Positions 30,438-44,470 are shown, numbered from the stretch's first letter. The stretch: DNA of 64,000 bases from Symsagittifera roscoffensis (GCF_963678635.1 NC_087064.1:39653464-39717463), one strand, 5' to 3'. The notes: a model not told the origin generated them from the sequence alone. Numbers and translations are program-made.

Positions 30438-33400
30438 GTCTTCCCCCACCATGTTTTGATAGTATAACCAGTTTATAAACTAAAAAATTTTTCATCAAGA
30501 TCTTGTGGGAAAAGACCTAAGACGTGCATTTTTGTGCGTTTTAGGACCTGAAACGCTCAAAAGTCAATGAGTTAGGATTTTCTTCGCCATGTTTTGATTT
30601 AAAAAAATCAATTTACAGTTTTGTTGGTTTTTTATCACAATATGGTGGGGCAAGACCTAAGACATGCATTTTTATGCGTTTTGGGTCATAGAACACTCAA
30701 AAATTCCTTTCTTAGTTCTTCGATGACATATTTTGACCAAAAAAAAAACAAGTTATAAATTGATTGATTTCATTATAAAATATGATGAGGGAAGACCTAA
30801 GACATGCGTTTTTGTGCGTTTCAGGCCCTAAGAAGCAAAAAAATGCGTTTTCTTGTGTTCACGCACCATACTTTATGAAGTTAACGAATTTTTAACCAAC
30901 TTATTTTTGATCAAAATATGGTAAATGAAGACCTTGGGCATTTAGTTCTGTGCGTTTTAGGGCCCGAATCTTACAAAATAGCGTTTGCTAGGTCTTTTCC
31001 ACCATATTTTGATAATGGAAGTAAACTATAAACAAATTGATTTTTTAAATCAAAATATCGTGGGAGAAGACCTAAAAAAAGCATTTTTGCGCCTTTCAGG
31101 TCAAAAAGCAATAAAAGTGCATGTCTTAGGTCTTCCACTACCATATTATGATCAGAGAACTATTTTATCCAAAAACTGGTCTTTATCATGATATGGCGAG
31201 GGAACACCTAAGACATGCATTTCTGTGCGTTTTAGGTCCTGAAACGCACTAATAAGCGTTTTCTAGGTCTACCCCCACCATGTTTTAATAATGAAACCAA
31301 TTTAGTAAGATGTCAGTTTTTTAAATCAAAAAATGGAGGGAGAAGGCCTAAGACGTGCATTTTTGTGCGTTTTAGGGCCTGAAACGCAAAAAAAAGCGTT
31401 TTCTTGGTCTTCAAGCACCATGTTTTAAGAGAATAACCAATTTTTAACCAATTGATTTTGATCAAAGTATGGTAAATGAAGACCTAGGACAAATAGTTAT
31501 GTGCGTTTTAGGGCCGGAAAACCACAAAAAATCATTTTCTAGGTCTTTTCTACCATATTTTGATAAAGAAACTAAATTATAAACAAATTGACTTTTTGAA
31601 TCAAAGTATGCATTTCTGTGCGTTTTAGGGCCTCAAACGCACTAAAATGCGTTTTCTAGGTCTACCTCCACCATGTTTTGATAATAAAACCAATTTAAAA
31701 AGATGTCAGTTATTTAAATCAAAAAATGGAGGGGGGAAGACGTCTGGCGTGCATTTTGGTGCGATTTAGGGCCTAAAACGCAAGAAAATGCATGTCATAT
31801 GTCTTGATAAAAGAAAACTATATATAATTATTTGGTTTTTGTCCTAGGTTTTATCCACCATAATTCGATTTAAAAATATTTTTTTTGAACTAATAGGTTT
31901 TAATATCAAATCATGGTGAGGAAGGACCCCGGACATGCATTTTCGTGCTTTTTAGGGCCTTACACGCACGAACATGAATGTTTTAGGTCTTCCTCTACCA
32001 CATTTAAGTAATTTGACTAGTTTAGAAACTCATTGGTTTTTTTTAAATCAAAATATGATGGGGAAAACATAAGACAAGCTTTTTTGTGCGTGTTAGGGCC
32101 AGAAACGCACGAAAATTCATGTCTTGGGTCTTCCCCCATCACATTCTGATAAAAAAAGATTTTCTAAACTAATTGATTGTATCAAAATGTGAGGGGGAAG
32201 ACCTTTGACATGCATGTGTGTGCGTTTCAGGCCCTAAAATGCACAAAAAAGCATGTCCTTTGTCCTCCCCCACTTTTTTTGGGAAGGAAATTAGTTTATA
32301 AATAGTTTTTTTTAAAACCAAAAAATGGTGCGGGGAAGACCTAAGACATGCGTTGTTGTGCGTTTCAGGCCCTAATACGTACAAAAATGCATTTCTTAGG
32401 TCTTTCCCTACCATATTTTGATTTCAAAAACAAAACAATTTTTAAACTAATTGGTTTTAATATCAAAAAATACGGTGGGGAAAGCCTAAGACACGCATTT
32501 TTGTACGTTTTAGGTCCTGAAACGCACAAAAATGCATGTCATAGGTCTCCCCGCACCATATTTTGGTTTTAAAAAAACTATTTTTAAACTAATTGGTTTT
32601 TCTTCCCAAAAAAAGTGGGGGAGGACAAAGGACATGCTTTTTTTGTGCTTTTTAGGACCTGAAACGCACAAAAATGCATGTCTTAGGTCTTCCCCCACCA
32701 CATTTTGATACAATCAATTAGTTTACAAAAAGAGTGTGGTGGGGGAAGACTCAAGACATGAATTTTTGTGCGTTTCTGGCCCTAACACGCACAAAAAAGC
32801 ATGTCTTATGTCTTCCCCACCATAATTTGATTAAAAAAACCATTGAGTTTCTAAACTAGTCAAATTACTTAAATGTGGTAGAGGAAGACCTAAAACATTC
32901 GTGTTCGTGCGTGTAAGGCCCTAAAAAGCACGAAAATGCATGTCCGGGGTCCTTCCTCACCATGCTTTGATATCAAAACCAATTAGTTCAAAAAAAAATT
33001 TTTTAAATCAAAATATGGTGGATAAAACCTAGGATATGTATTTTTTCCATTATAGATCTTGAAACGCAAAAAAAATACAAGTCTGAGGTCTTCTCCACCA
33101 CATTTTGATGAAAGAAATAACATAAAAACTAATTGATTTTTTCAAAATTCGGTGGGACAAGACCTAAGACAAGCGTTTTTGTATGTCAGGGCCTGAAAAT
33201 GCATGTCTCAGGTCTTTCCCCACCAAATTTCGATTTTTAAAAAAATGTTATAAACTAGTTTGTTTTTTTTTACCAAAAAAAGGTGAGGGAGGACCTAGAA
33301 CATGCACTTCTGTGCTTTTTATGGTCTAAAACGCACGAAAATGCATGTTCTAGGTATCCATAAAATGATTTAAAAATCTTTTAGTTTGTTTTTTAGTTTT

Positions 33401-34439
33401 TTAAATCAAAATATTATTGGGAGGACCTAAGATATGCTTTCGCGTGCGTTTTAGGCCTTGAAAAGTACGAAAAAGAATGTCCGGGGTCTTTTACCGCCTT
33501 TTTTGATAATAAAACCAATTATTTCAAAAAACAAATCTTTAAATCAACATATTGTGGGGTAAGACCTAACACATGCATTTTTGTGCGTACTAGGGCCTGA
33601 AACGCACAAAAATACATGTCATAGGTCTTTCCCCACCACATTCTGATAAAAAAATATTTTGTGCGCATATTGATTTTATCAAAAATTGGTGGTAGAAGAA
33701 CTAAGACATGCATTCTTGTGCGTTTCAGGCCCCAATACGTACAAAAATGCATGCCTTAGGTCTTTCCCCACCATATTTTGATTTAAAAAAAAAACACTTT
33801 TCAAACTAATTGGTTTTATTATCACAAAATACGATGGGGAAAGACTAAGACATGCATTTTTGTATGTTTTAGGTCCTGAAACGCAAGAAAAAGCATGTCT
33901 TAGGTCTTACCCTACCTAATTTTGGTTTCAAAAAAACAATTTATAAACTAATTTATTTTTTCGTTTCAAGAAAGGTGAGGTAGGGCAAATGACATGCTTT
34001 TTTTTGCTTTTCAGGGCCTGAAACGCACAAAAATGCATGTTTTAGGTCTTCCCCCACCACATTTTGATACAATCAATTAGTATTAAAATTCTTTTTAATC
34101 AGAAGGTGGTGGGGGAATAACTAGGACGTGCATTTTTGTGCGTTTCAGGCCCTAATACGCACAAAAAAGCGGGTCTTATGTCTTTTCTACGATATTTTGT
34201 TAAAAAAAAAACAATTAGTTTCTAAACTACTCAAATTACTAAAGTGTGGTAGAGGAAGACTAAAACTTTCATGTTCGTGCGTGTCAGGCCCTAAAAAGCA
34301 CTAAAATGCATTTCCGGAATCCTTCCTCACCATGCTTTGATATTAAAACCAATTAGTTCAAAAAAATACTTTTGAATCGAAATAAGGTGGATAAAACCTA
34401 GGGCATGATTTTTTGTGCGTTTTAGGCCCTAAAAAGCAC
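30436..34439. repeat. Palindromic ~138-bp satellite, block A
   Basis: About 28 diverged monomers. Each has a ~40-bp palindrome ('gcatttttgtgcgttttagg' / 'cctgaaacgcacaaaaatgc') and a longer foldback: 'catgtcttaggtcttcccc' + 'accatattttgat', an AT-rich spacer with 'aactaattggtttt', then the reverse complement 'atcaaaatatggt' + 'ggggaagacctaagacatg'. Block A is a copy of the first 4 kb of block B (30436 aligns with 35171, same variant monomers in order). Confidence 0.95.
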
Positions 34440-34608
34440 AAATGTTTAGTCCCAGCTGCAAGAAGTGTCGGAGCAGTTTTATTGGAAATTAAAGCTCCAG
34501 AGATTAGAGAAGTTGTCAGTGGACGAAAAAAAACACAGGCAAAAGAAAATGGAACAAAAACTTTTTGTTTTTGGTACGCAGTTTTTTCCATTTTTTTATG
34601 AAGTCCCA
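34438..34608 (+). pseudogene. Small basic/hydrophobic virion-type protein, 3' part
   Basis: The frame reads KCLVPAARSVGAVLLEIKAP, EIREVVSGRKKTQAKENGTK, then a phenylalanine-rich end and stop. It completes the protein begun at 30253, with the 72-bp overlap present in both parts. The alanine-rich helix and basic tail fit a small DNA-associated virion protein. It is followed at once by the capsid gene. Confidence 0.6.
34441..34512. repeat. 72-bp direct repeat flanking satellite block A, right copy
   Basis: Matches 30366-30437. Here the sequence continues into the rest of the gene ('ttgtcagtggacg'), so this is the ancestral arrangement. Confidence 0.95.
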
Positions 34609-34609
34609 A

Positions 34610-35160
34610 TTTGGGAAACTATTATTTCATCTTGCACACAAGAAGTACTTCTCAGTACTTCTCTGTATGAAAGCAGTATTGAGTTTGAATTTTGAAACGG
34701 ACCGTAATCTATTTTTGGATACTCAGCTCAATTTAAAGCTTCAATTATTCAAAGAAAGATTGTTTGATGCTTTTAAAATAAAAAGCAAAATATATAGCAA
34801 AATCAGAGGATGACTCAGATGAGGAACCAAAAACGTGTTTAGCTTTTGTAAGCAATCTACAAAGTTCTCTATTCTCCAATTGTGAATTTTTTTTAACAAT
34901 GCAGTAGTTTACATCGCCAGGTGAATATATCCTCATAAAGCACAAATATCGAACGAATCCAAATCACCGGCAGTGAGTAATAAAGAAATACTTGATTGTC
35001 ACGGATATAATTTTGAAGAACATCCGGAAGCACTGATTTGTATTCGCTCACTGATAGAGCAAATTCCTTAGGATCAGGGGTAACTTTTTCACCTTATGGC
35101 AGGCTTGTCATTGATTTGTTTACTTTTGAACATTTATTACTACTAAAAACCAAAGTTCAA
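34610..35160 (+). pseudogene. MCP: N-terminal part of Polinton-type major capsid protein, truncated
   Basis: Double-jelly-roll capsid proteins form the shell of Polinton-type particles. In the frames here: LSLNFETDRNLFLDTQLNLK and LQLFKERLFDAFK at 34679-34780, then FVSNLQSSLFSNCEFFL near 34845-34895, EILDCHGYNFEEHPEAL near 34985-35035, and SPYGRLVIDLFTFEHLLL near 35090-35145, which follow the order of the family's first jelly-roll half. Stops and frameshifts interrupt them. The gene is cut at about 35160 by satellite block B, so the second half is missing from the window. Confidence 0.7.
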
Positions 35161-38100
35161 TGCGTTTCTAAGGTCTTCCCCCACCATGTTTTGATAGTAT
35201 AACCAGTTTATAAACTAAAAAATTTTTCATCAAGATCTTGTGGGAAAAGACCTTAGACGTGCATTTTCGTGCGTTTTAGGACCTGAAACGCTCAAAAGTC
35301 AATGAGTTAGGATTTTCCTCGCCATGTTTTGATTTAAAAAAATCAATTTACAGTTTTGTTGGTTTTTTATCACAATATGGTGGGGCAAGACCTAAGACAT
35401 GCATTTTTATGCGTTTTGGGTCATAGAACACTCAAAAATTCCTTTCTTAGTTCTTCGATGACATATTTTGACCAAAAAATAACAAGTTATAATTTAATTG
35501 ATTTCATTATAAAATATGATGAGGGAAGACCTAAGACATGCGTTTTTGTGCGTTTCAGGCCCTAAGAAGCAAAAAAATGCGTTTTCTTCTGTTCACGCAC
35601 CATACCTTATGAAGTTAACGAATTTTTAACCAACTTATTTTTGATCAAAATATGGTAAATGAAGACCTTGGACATTTAGTTCTGTGCGTTTTAGGGCCCG
35701 AATCTTACAAAATAGCGTTTGCTAGGTCTTTTCCACCATATTTTGATAATGGAAGTAAACTATAAACAAATTGATTTTTTAAATCAAAATATCGTGGGAG
35801 AAGACCTAAAAAAAGCATTTTTGTGCCTTTCAGGTCAAAAAGCAATAAAAGTGCATGTCTTAGGTCTTCCACTACCATATTATGATCAGAGAACTATTTT
35901 ATCCAAAAACTGGTCTTTATCATGATATGGTGAGGGAACACCTAAGACATGCATTTCTGTGCGTTTTAGGTCCTGAAACGCACTAATAAGCGTTTTCTAG
36001 GTCTACCCCCACCATGTTTTAATAATGAAACCAATTTAGTAAGATTTCAGTTTTTTAAATCAAAAAATGGAGGGAGAAGGCCTAAGACGTGCATTTTTGT
36101 GCGTTTTAGGGCCTGAAACGCAAAAAAAAGCGTTTTCTTGGTCTTCAAGCACCATGTTTTAAGAGAATAACCAATTTTTAACCAATTGATTTTGATCAAA
36201 GTATGGTAAATGAAGACCTAGGACAAATAGTTTTGTGCATTTTAGGGCCAGAAAACCACAAAAAATCATTTTCTAGGTCTTTTCTACCATATTTTGATAA
36301 AGAAACTAAATTATAAACAAATTGACTTTTTGAATCAAAGTATGCATTTCTGTGCGTTTTAGGGCCTCAAACGCACTAAAATGCGTTTTCTAGGTCTACC
36401 TCCACCATGTTTTGATAATAAAATCAATTTAAAAAGATGTCAGTTATTTAAATAAAAAAATGGAGGGCGGAAGACGTCTGGCCTGCATTTTGGTGCGGTT
36501 TGGGGCCTAAAACGCAAGAAAATGCATGTCATATGTCTTGATAAAAGAAAACTATTTATAATTATTTGGTTTTTGTCCTAGGTTTTATCCACCATAATTC
36601 GATTTAAAAATATTTTTTTGAACTAATAGGTTTTGATATCAAAGCATGGTGACGAAGGACCCCGGACATGCATTTTCGTGCTTTTTAGGGCCTTACACGC
36701 ACGAACATGAATGTTTTAGGTCTTCCTCTATCACATTTAAGTAATTTGACTAGTTTAGAAACTCATTGGTTTTTTTAAATCAAAATATGATGGGGAAAAC
36801 ATAAAACATGCTTTTTTGTGCGTGTTAGGGCCAGAAACGCACAAAAATTCATGTCCTGGGTCTTCCCCCACCACATTCTGATAAAAAAAAGATTTTGTAA
36901 ACTAATTGATTGTATCAAAATGTGGTTGGGAAGACCTTTGACATGCATTTGTGTGCGTTTCAGGCCCTAAAATGCACAAAAAAGCATGTCCTTTGTCCTC
37001 CCCCACTTTTTTTGGGAAGGAAAACCAATTAGTTTATAAATAGTTTTTTTTTAAAACCAAAATATGATGCGGGGAGGACCTAAGAAATGCGTTGTTGTGC
37101 GTTTCAGGCCCTAATACGTACAAAAATGCATTTCTTAGGTCTTTCCCTACCAAATTTTGATTTCAAAAAGAAAACAATTTTTAAACTAATTGGTTTTAAT
37201 ATCAAAAAATATGGTGGGGAAAGCCTAAGACATGCATTTTTGTACGTTTTAGGTCCTGAAACGCACAAAAATGCATGCCATAGGTCTCCCCGCACCATAT
37301 TTTGGTTTTAAAAAAACTATTTAGAAACTAATTGGTTTTTTTTTCCCAAAAAAGTGGGGGAGGACAAAGGACATGCTTTTTTTGTGCTTTTTAGGACCTG
37401 AAACGCACAAAAATGCAAGTCTTAGGTCTTCCCCCACCACATTTTGATACAATCAATTAGTTTACAAAATCTTTTTTTATCAGAGTGTGGTGGGGGAAGA
37501 CTCAAGACATGAATTTTTGTGCGTTTCTGGCCCTAACACGCACAAAAAAGCATGTCTTATGTCTTCCCCACCATATTTTGATTTAAAAAACCATTGAGTT
37601 TCTAAACTAGTCAAATTACTTAAATGTGGTAGAGGAAGACCTAAAACATTCGTGTTCGTGCGTGTAAGGCCCTAAAAAGCACGAAAATGCATGTCGGGGT
37701 CCTTCCTCACCATGCTTTGATATCAAAACCAATTAGTTCAAAAAAATATTTTTAAATCAAAATATGGTGGATAAAACCTAGGATATGTATTTTTTCCGTT
37801 ATAGATCCTGAAACGCAAAAAAAATACAAGTCTGAGGTCTTCTCCACCTCATTTTGATGAAAGAAAAAACCTAAAAACTAATTGATTTTTTCAAAATTCG
37901 GTGGGACAAGACCTAAGACATGCGTTTTTGTATGTTAGGGCCTGAAAAGCAAAAAATGCATGTCTCAGGTCTTTCCCCACCAAATTTCGATTTTTAAAAA
38001 AAATGTTATGAACTAGTTTGTTTTTTTTTACCAAAAAAAGGTGAGGGAGGACCTAGAACATGCACTTCTGTGCTTTTTAGGGTCTAAAACGCACGAAAAT

Positions 38101-38380
38101 GCATGTTCTAGGTATCCATAAAATGATTTAAAAACCTTTTAGTTTGTTTTTTAGTTTTTTAAATCAAAATATTATTGGGAAGACCTAAGATATGCTTTCG
38201 CGTGCGTTTTAGGCCTTGAAAAGCACGAAAAAGAATGTCCGGGGTCTTTTACCGCCTTTTTTGATAATAAAACCAATTATTTCAAAACACAAATCTTTGA
38301 ATCAAAATATTGTGGGGTAAGACCTAACACATGCATTTTTGTGCGTACTAGGGCCTGAAACGCACAAAAATACATGTCTT

Positions 38381-41300
38381 AGGTCTTTCCCCACCACATT
38401 CTGATTAAAAAATATTTTGTAAGCATATTGATTTTATCAAAAATTGGTGGTAGAAGAACTAAGACATGCATTCTTGTGCGTTTCAGGCCCCAATACGTAC
38501 AAAAATGCATGCCTTAGGTCTTTCCCCACCATATTTTGATTTAAAAAAAAACACTTTTTAAAATAATTGGTTTTATTATCACAAAATATGATGGGGAAAG
38601 ACTAAGACATGCATTTTTGTATGTTTTAGGTCCTGAAACGCAAGAAAAAGCATGTCTTAGGTCTTACCCCACCTTATTTTGGTTTAAAAAAAAAACAATT
38701 TACAAACTAATTTGTTTTTTCTTTTCAAGAAAGGTGCGGTAGGGCAAAGGACATGCTTTTTTGTGCTTTTTAGGGCCTGAAACGCACAAAAATGCATGTA
38801 TTAGGTCTTCCCCCACCACATTTTGATACAATCAATTAGTATTAAAATTCTTTTTAATCAGAAGGTGGTGGGGGAATACCTAAGACGTGCATTTTTGTGC
38901 GTTTCAGGCCCTAATACGCAAAAAAAAGCGTGTCTTATGTCTTTTCCACGATATTTTGTTTAAAAAAACAATTAGTTTCTAAACTAGTCAAATTACTAAA
39001 GTGTGGTAGAGGAAGACTAAAACTTTCATGTTCGTGCGTGTCAGGCCCTAAAATGCACGAAAATGCATTTCCGGAATCCTTCCTCACCATGCTTTGATAT
39101 TAAAACCAATTAGTTCAAAAAATACTTTTAAATCGAAATAAGGTGGATAAAACTTGGGGCATGAATTTTTGTGCGTTTTAGGCCCTAAAAAGCACAGAAG
39201 TGCATGTCGTAGGACCTCCCTCACCTTTTTTCGATTAAAAAAAAACTAGTTCATAAAATTTTTTTTAAAAACAAAATATGGTGGGGAAAGAACTAAGACT
39301 TGTCTTTTTGTATGTTTTAGGGCCTGAAAAGCAGTAAATGCTTGTCTCAGGTCTTTCCCCACCATATTTCGATTTTGAAAAAAAAGTTCTATGAACTAGT
39401 TTGTTTTTTTTTAATCAAAAAAATGTGAGGGAGGACCTAGGACATGCACTTCTGTGCTTTTTAGGGCCTCAAAAGCTCAAAAATGCATGTTCTAGGTCTT
39501 CCCTCACCATAAATTGATTAAAAAACCTTTTAGCTTATTTTTTAGTTTTTTAAATCAAAATATGGTTTGGAAGACCGAAGATATGCTTTCTCGTGCGTTT
39601 TAGACCTTAAAAAGCACAAAAAAGAATGTCCGGGGTCTTTTTCCGCTGTTTTGATAATAAAACCAATTAATTCAAAAAACAAGATTTTAAATCAAAATAT
39701 TGTGGGGTAAGACCTAAAACATGCATTTTTGTGCGTATTAGGGCCTGAAACGCAAAAAAAAATACATGTCTTAGGTCTTTCCCCACCACATTCTGATTTT
39801 AAAAAAGATTTTGTAAGCTAACTGATTTTATTAAAAATTGGCGAGGGAAGAACTAAGACATGCATTTTTGTGCGTTTCAGGCCCTAAAACGTACAAAAAT
39901 GCATGTCTCAGGTCTTTCCCCACCGTTTTTTGATTTAAAAAAAAACAATTTTTAAACTAATTGGTTTTATTATCAAAAAATATGGTTGGGAAAGCCTAAG
40001 ACATGCATTTTTGTATGTTATAGGTCCTGAAACGCACAAAAATGCATGTCCTAGGTCTTACCCACCATATTTCGGTTCTAAAAAAAACAATTTATAAACT
40101 AATTTGTTTTTTTTTCTCAAGAAAGGTGCAGTAGTGCAAAAGACATGCTTTTTTGGGCTTTTTAGGGCCTGAAACGCACAAAAAAGCTTGTCTTAGGTCT
40201 TCTCCCACCCCATTTTGACAAAAATCAGTTAGTTTTACAAATTCTTTTTTATCAGAAGGTGGTGGGGAAGACCTAAGACGTGCATTTTTGTGCGTTTCAG
40301 GCCCTAATACGCAGGAAAAAGCGTGTCTTATGTCTTTTCCACGATATTTTGATAAAAAAAATATTAGTTTCTAATTTAGTCTAATTACTAAAATGTGGTA
40401 GAGGAAGACCTATGACATTCTTGTTCGTTCGTGTCAGGCCTCAAAAAGCCCGAAAATGCATGTCCGGGGTCTCTGCTCACCATGTTTTGATATTACTTCA
40501 AAAACCAATTGCTCAAAAAACATTTTTGAATCAAAATATGGTGGATAAACCTAGAACATGCATTTTGTCCGTATTAGGGCCTGAATAGCACAAAAATACA
40601 TGTCTTAGTTCTTCTCCACCACATTCGGATGAAAGAAAAAAATTAAAAACTAAATAATTTTATCACAATATGGTGGGGGAAGACCTAGGACATGCCTTTT
40701 TGTCCCTTTCAGGCCCTAATAGAAATAAAAATGCATGTCTTAGGTCTCTATCTATCTTATTTTAATTTTCAAAGAAACTTTCGATCTAATTGGTTTTATA
40801 ATAAAAAAATATGGTGAAGAAAGACATAAAACATGCTTTTTTGTATGTTTATGGCCTGAAATACACAAAAATGCATGTCTTAGGTCTTTCCCAACCATTT
40901 TTGATTTAAAAAAAAATAAAACAATTTTTAAACAAATTGGTTTTATTAGCAAAAAATATGGTGGGGAAAGCCTAAGACATGCTTTTTTGTATGTTTTTGG
41001 TCCTGAAACGCAAAAAAATGCATGGCTTAGGTCTTCCCCCACCATATTTCGCTTTTAAAAAAAACTACAAACCAATTTGTTTTTTTTTCTCACAAAAAGT
41101 GGGGGAGGACAAAGGACATGCTTTTTTGTGCTTTTTGAGGCCTGAAACGCACAAAAATCCATGTTATATGTCTTCCCCCACCACAATTTGATAAAATCAA
41201 TAAGTTTACAATTTCTTTTTTATCGGAATGTGGTGGGGAAGACCTAAGACATGCATTGTTGTGCGTGTCAGGCCCTAAAAAGCACGAAAGTGCATGTCCG

Positions 41301-41438
41301 GGAACCTTCCTCACCATGTTTGGACATTAAAACCAACTAGTTCGAAAAAAAAAATTTTAAATCGAAATACGATGCATAAAACCTAGGACAAGCATTTTGT
41401 ACGTATTAGGGCCTGAAACGCACAAAAATACATGTCTT
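38381..41438. repeat. Higher-order satellite unit H1, copy 1 (3,058 bp)
   Basis: About 22 monomers starting 'aggtctttccccaccacatt' are repeated in the same order of variant monomers from 41439 and again from about 54684. Copies 1 and 2 are nearly identical over long stretches, so the duplication is recent. Confidence 0.9.
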
Positions 41439-44400
41439 AGGTCTTTCCCCACCACATTCTGATTAAAAAATATTTTGTAAGCATATTGATTTTATCAAAA
41501 ATTGGTGGTAGAAGAACTAAGACATGCATTCTTGTGCGTTTCAGGCCCCAATACGTACAAAAATGCATGCCTTAGGTCTTTCCCCACCATATTTTGATTT
41601 AAAAAAAAAACACTTTTTAAAATAATTGGTTTTATTATCACAAAATATGATGGGGAAAGACTAAGACATGCATTTTTGTATGTTTTAGGTCCTGAAACGC
41701 AAGAAAAAGCATGTCTTAGGTCTTACCCCACCTTATTTTGGTTTAAAAAAAAACAATTTACAAACTAATTTGTTTTTTCTTTTCAAGAAAGGTGCGGTAG
41801 GGCAAAGGACATGCTTTTTTGTGCTTTTTAGGGCCTGAAACGCACAAAAATACATGTATTAGGTCTTCCCCCACCACATTTTGATACAATCAATTAGTAT
41901 TAAAATTCTTTTTAATCAGAAGGTGGTGGGGGAATACCTAAGACGTGCATTTTTGTGCGTTTCAGGCCCTAATACGCAAAAAAAAGCGTGTCTTATGTCT
42001 TTTCCACGATATTTTGTTTAAAAAAACAATTAGTTTCTAAACTAGTCAAATTACTAAAGTGTGGTAGAGGAAGACTAAAACTTTCATGTTCGTGCGTGTC
42101 AGGCCCTAAAAAGCACGAAAATGCATTTCCGGAATCCTTCCTCACCATGCTTTGATATTAAAACCAATTAGTTCAAAAAAATACTTTTAAATCGAAATAA
42201 GGTGGATAAAACTTGGGGCATGAATTTTTGTGCGTTTTAGGCCCTAAAAAGCACAGAAGTGCATGTCGTAGGACCTCCCTCACCTTTTTTCGATTAAAAA
42301 AAAACTAGTTCATAAAATTTTTTTTAAAAACAAAATATGGTGGGGAAAGAACTAAGACTTGTCTTTTTGTATGTTTTAGGGCCTGAAAAGCAGTAAATGC
42401 TTGTCTCAGGTCTTTCCCCACCATATTTCGATTTTGAAAAAAAAGTTCTATGAACTAGTTTGTTTTTTTTTAATCAAAAAAATGTGAGGGAGGACCTAGG
42501 ACATGCACTTCTGTGCTTTTTAGGGCCTCAAAAGCTCAAAAATGCATGTTCTAGGTCTTCCCTCACCATAAATTGATTAAAAAACCTTTTAGCTTATTTT
42601 TTAGTTTTTTAAATCAAAATATGGTTTGGAAGACCGAAGATATGCTTTCTCGTGCGTTTTAGACCTTAAAAAGCACAAAAAAGAATGTCCGGGGTCTTTT
42701 TCCGCTGTTTTGATAATAAAACCAATTAATTCAAAAAACAAGATTTTAAATCAAAATATTGTGGGGTAAGACCTAAAACATGCATTTTTGTGCGTATTAG
42801 GGCCTGAAACGCAAAAAAAAATACATGTCTTAGGTCTTTCCCCACCACATTCTGATTTTAAAAAAGATTTTGTAAGCTAACTGATTTTATTAAAAATTGG
42901 CGAGGGAAGAACTAAGACATGCATTTTTGTGCGTTTCAGGCCCTAAAACGTACAAAAATGCATGTCTCAGGTCTTTCCCCACCGTTTTTTGATTAAAAAA
43001 AAAACAATTTTTAAACTAATTGGTTTTATTATCAAAAAATATGGTTGGGAAAGCCTAAGACATGCATTTTTGTATGTTATAGGTCCTGAAACGCACAAAA
43101 ATGCATGTCCTAGGTCTTACCCACCATATTTCGGTTCTAAAAAAAACAATTTATAAACTAATTTGTTTTTTTTCTCAAGAAAGGTGCAGTAGTGCAAAAG
43201 ACATGCTTTTTTGGGCTTTTTAGGGCCTGAAACGCACAAAAAAGCTTGTCTTAGGTCTTCTCCCACCCCATTTTGACAAAAATCAGTTAGTTTTACAAAT
43301 TCTTTTTTATCAGAAGGTGGTGGGGAAGACCTAAGACGTGCATTTTTGTGCGTTTCAGGCCCTAATACGCAGGAAAAAGCGTGTCTTATGTCTTTTCCAC
43401 GATATTTTGATAAAAAAAATATTAGTTTCTATTTTAGTCTAATTACTAAAATGTGGTAGAGGAAGACCTATGACATTTTTATTCGTTCGTGTCAGGCCTC
43501 AAAAAGCCCGAAAATGCATGTCCGGGGTCTCTGCTCACCATGTTTTGATATTAGTTCAAAAACCAATTGCTCAAAAAACATTTTTGAATCAAAATATGGT
43601 GGATAAACCTAGAACACGCATTTTGTCCGTATTAGGGCCTGAATAGCACGAAAATACATGTCTTAGTTCTTCTCCACCACATTCGGATGAAAGAAAAAAA
43701 TTAAAAACTAAATAATTTTATCACAATATGGTGGGGGAAGACCTAGGACATGCCTTTTTGTCCCTTTCAGGCCCTAATAGAAATAAAAATGCATGTCTTA
43801 GGTCTCTATCTATCTTATTTTAATTTTCAAAGAAACTTTCGATCTAATTGGTTTTATAATAAAAAAATATGGTGAAGAAAGACATAAAACATGCTTTTTT
43901 GTATGTTTATGGCTTGAAATACACAAAAATGCATGTCTTAGGTCTTTCCCAACCATTTTTGATTTAAAAAAAATAAAACAATTTTTAAACAAATTGGTTT
44001 TATTAGCAAAAAATATGGTGGGGAAAGCCTAAGACATGCTTTTTTGTATGTTTTTGGTCCTGAAACGCAAAAAAATGCATGGCTTAGGTCTTCCCCCACC
44101 ATATTTCGCTTTTAAAAAAAACTACAAACCAATTTGTTTTTTTTTCTCAAAAAAAGTGGGGGAGGACAAAGGACATGCTTTTTTGTGCTTTTTGAGGCCT
44201 GAAACGCACAAAAATCCATGTTATATGTCTTCCCCCACCACAATTTGATAAAATCAATAAGTTTACAATTTCTTTTTTATCGGAATGTGGTGGGGAAGAC
44301 CTAAGACATGCATTGTTGTGCGTGTCAGGCCCTAAAAAGCACGAAAGTGCATGTCCGGGAACCTTCCTCACCATGTTTGGACATTAAAACCAACTAGTTC

Positions 44401-44470
44401 GAAAAAAAAAATTTTAAATCGAAATACGATGCATAAAACCTAGGACAAGCATTTTATACGTATTAGGGCC
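41439..44470. repeat. Higher-order satellite unit H1, copy 2
   Basis: Direct tandem copy of 38381-41438, with only scattered single-base differences. The end at about 44470 leads into other monomer variants. Confidence 0.9.

Noticed and set aside
17900-35170. Terminal inverted repeats of the second Polinton-like element
   Set aside because: I looked for AG...CT-ended inverted repeats at both sides and saw none; the left side is the hairpin fusion and the right side is satellite.
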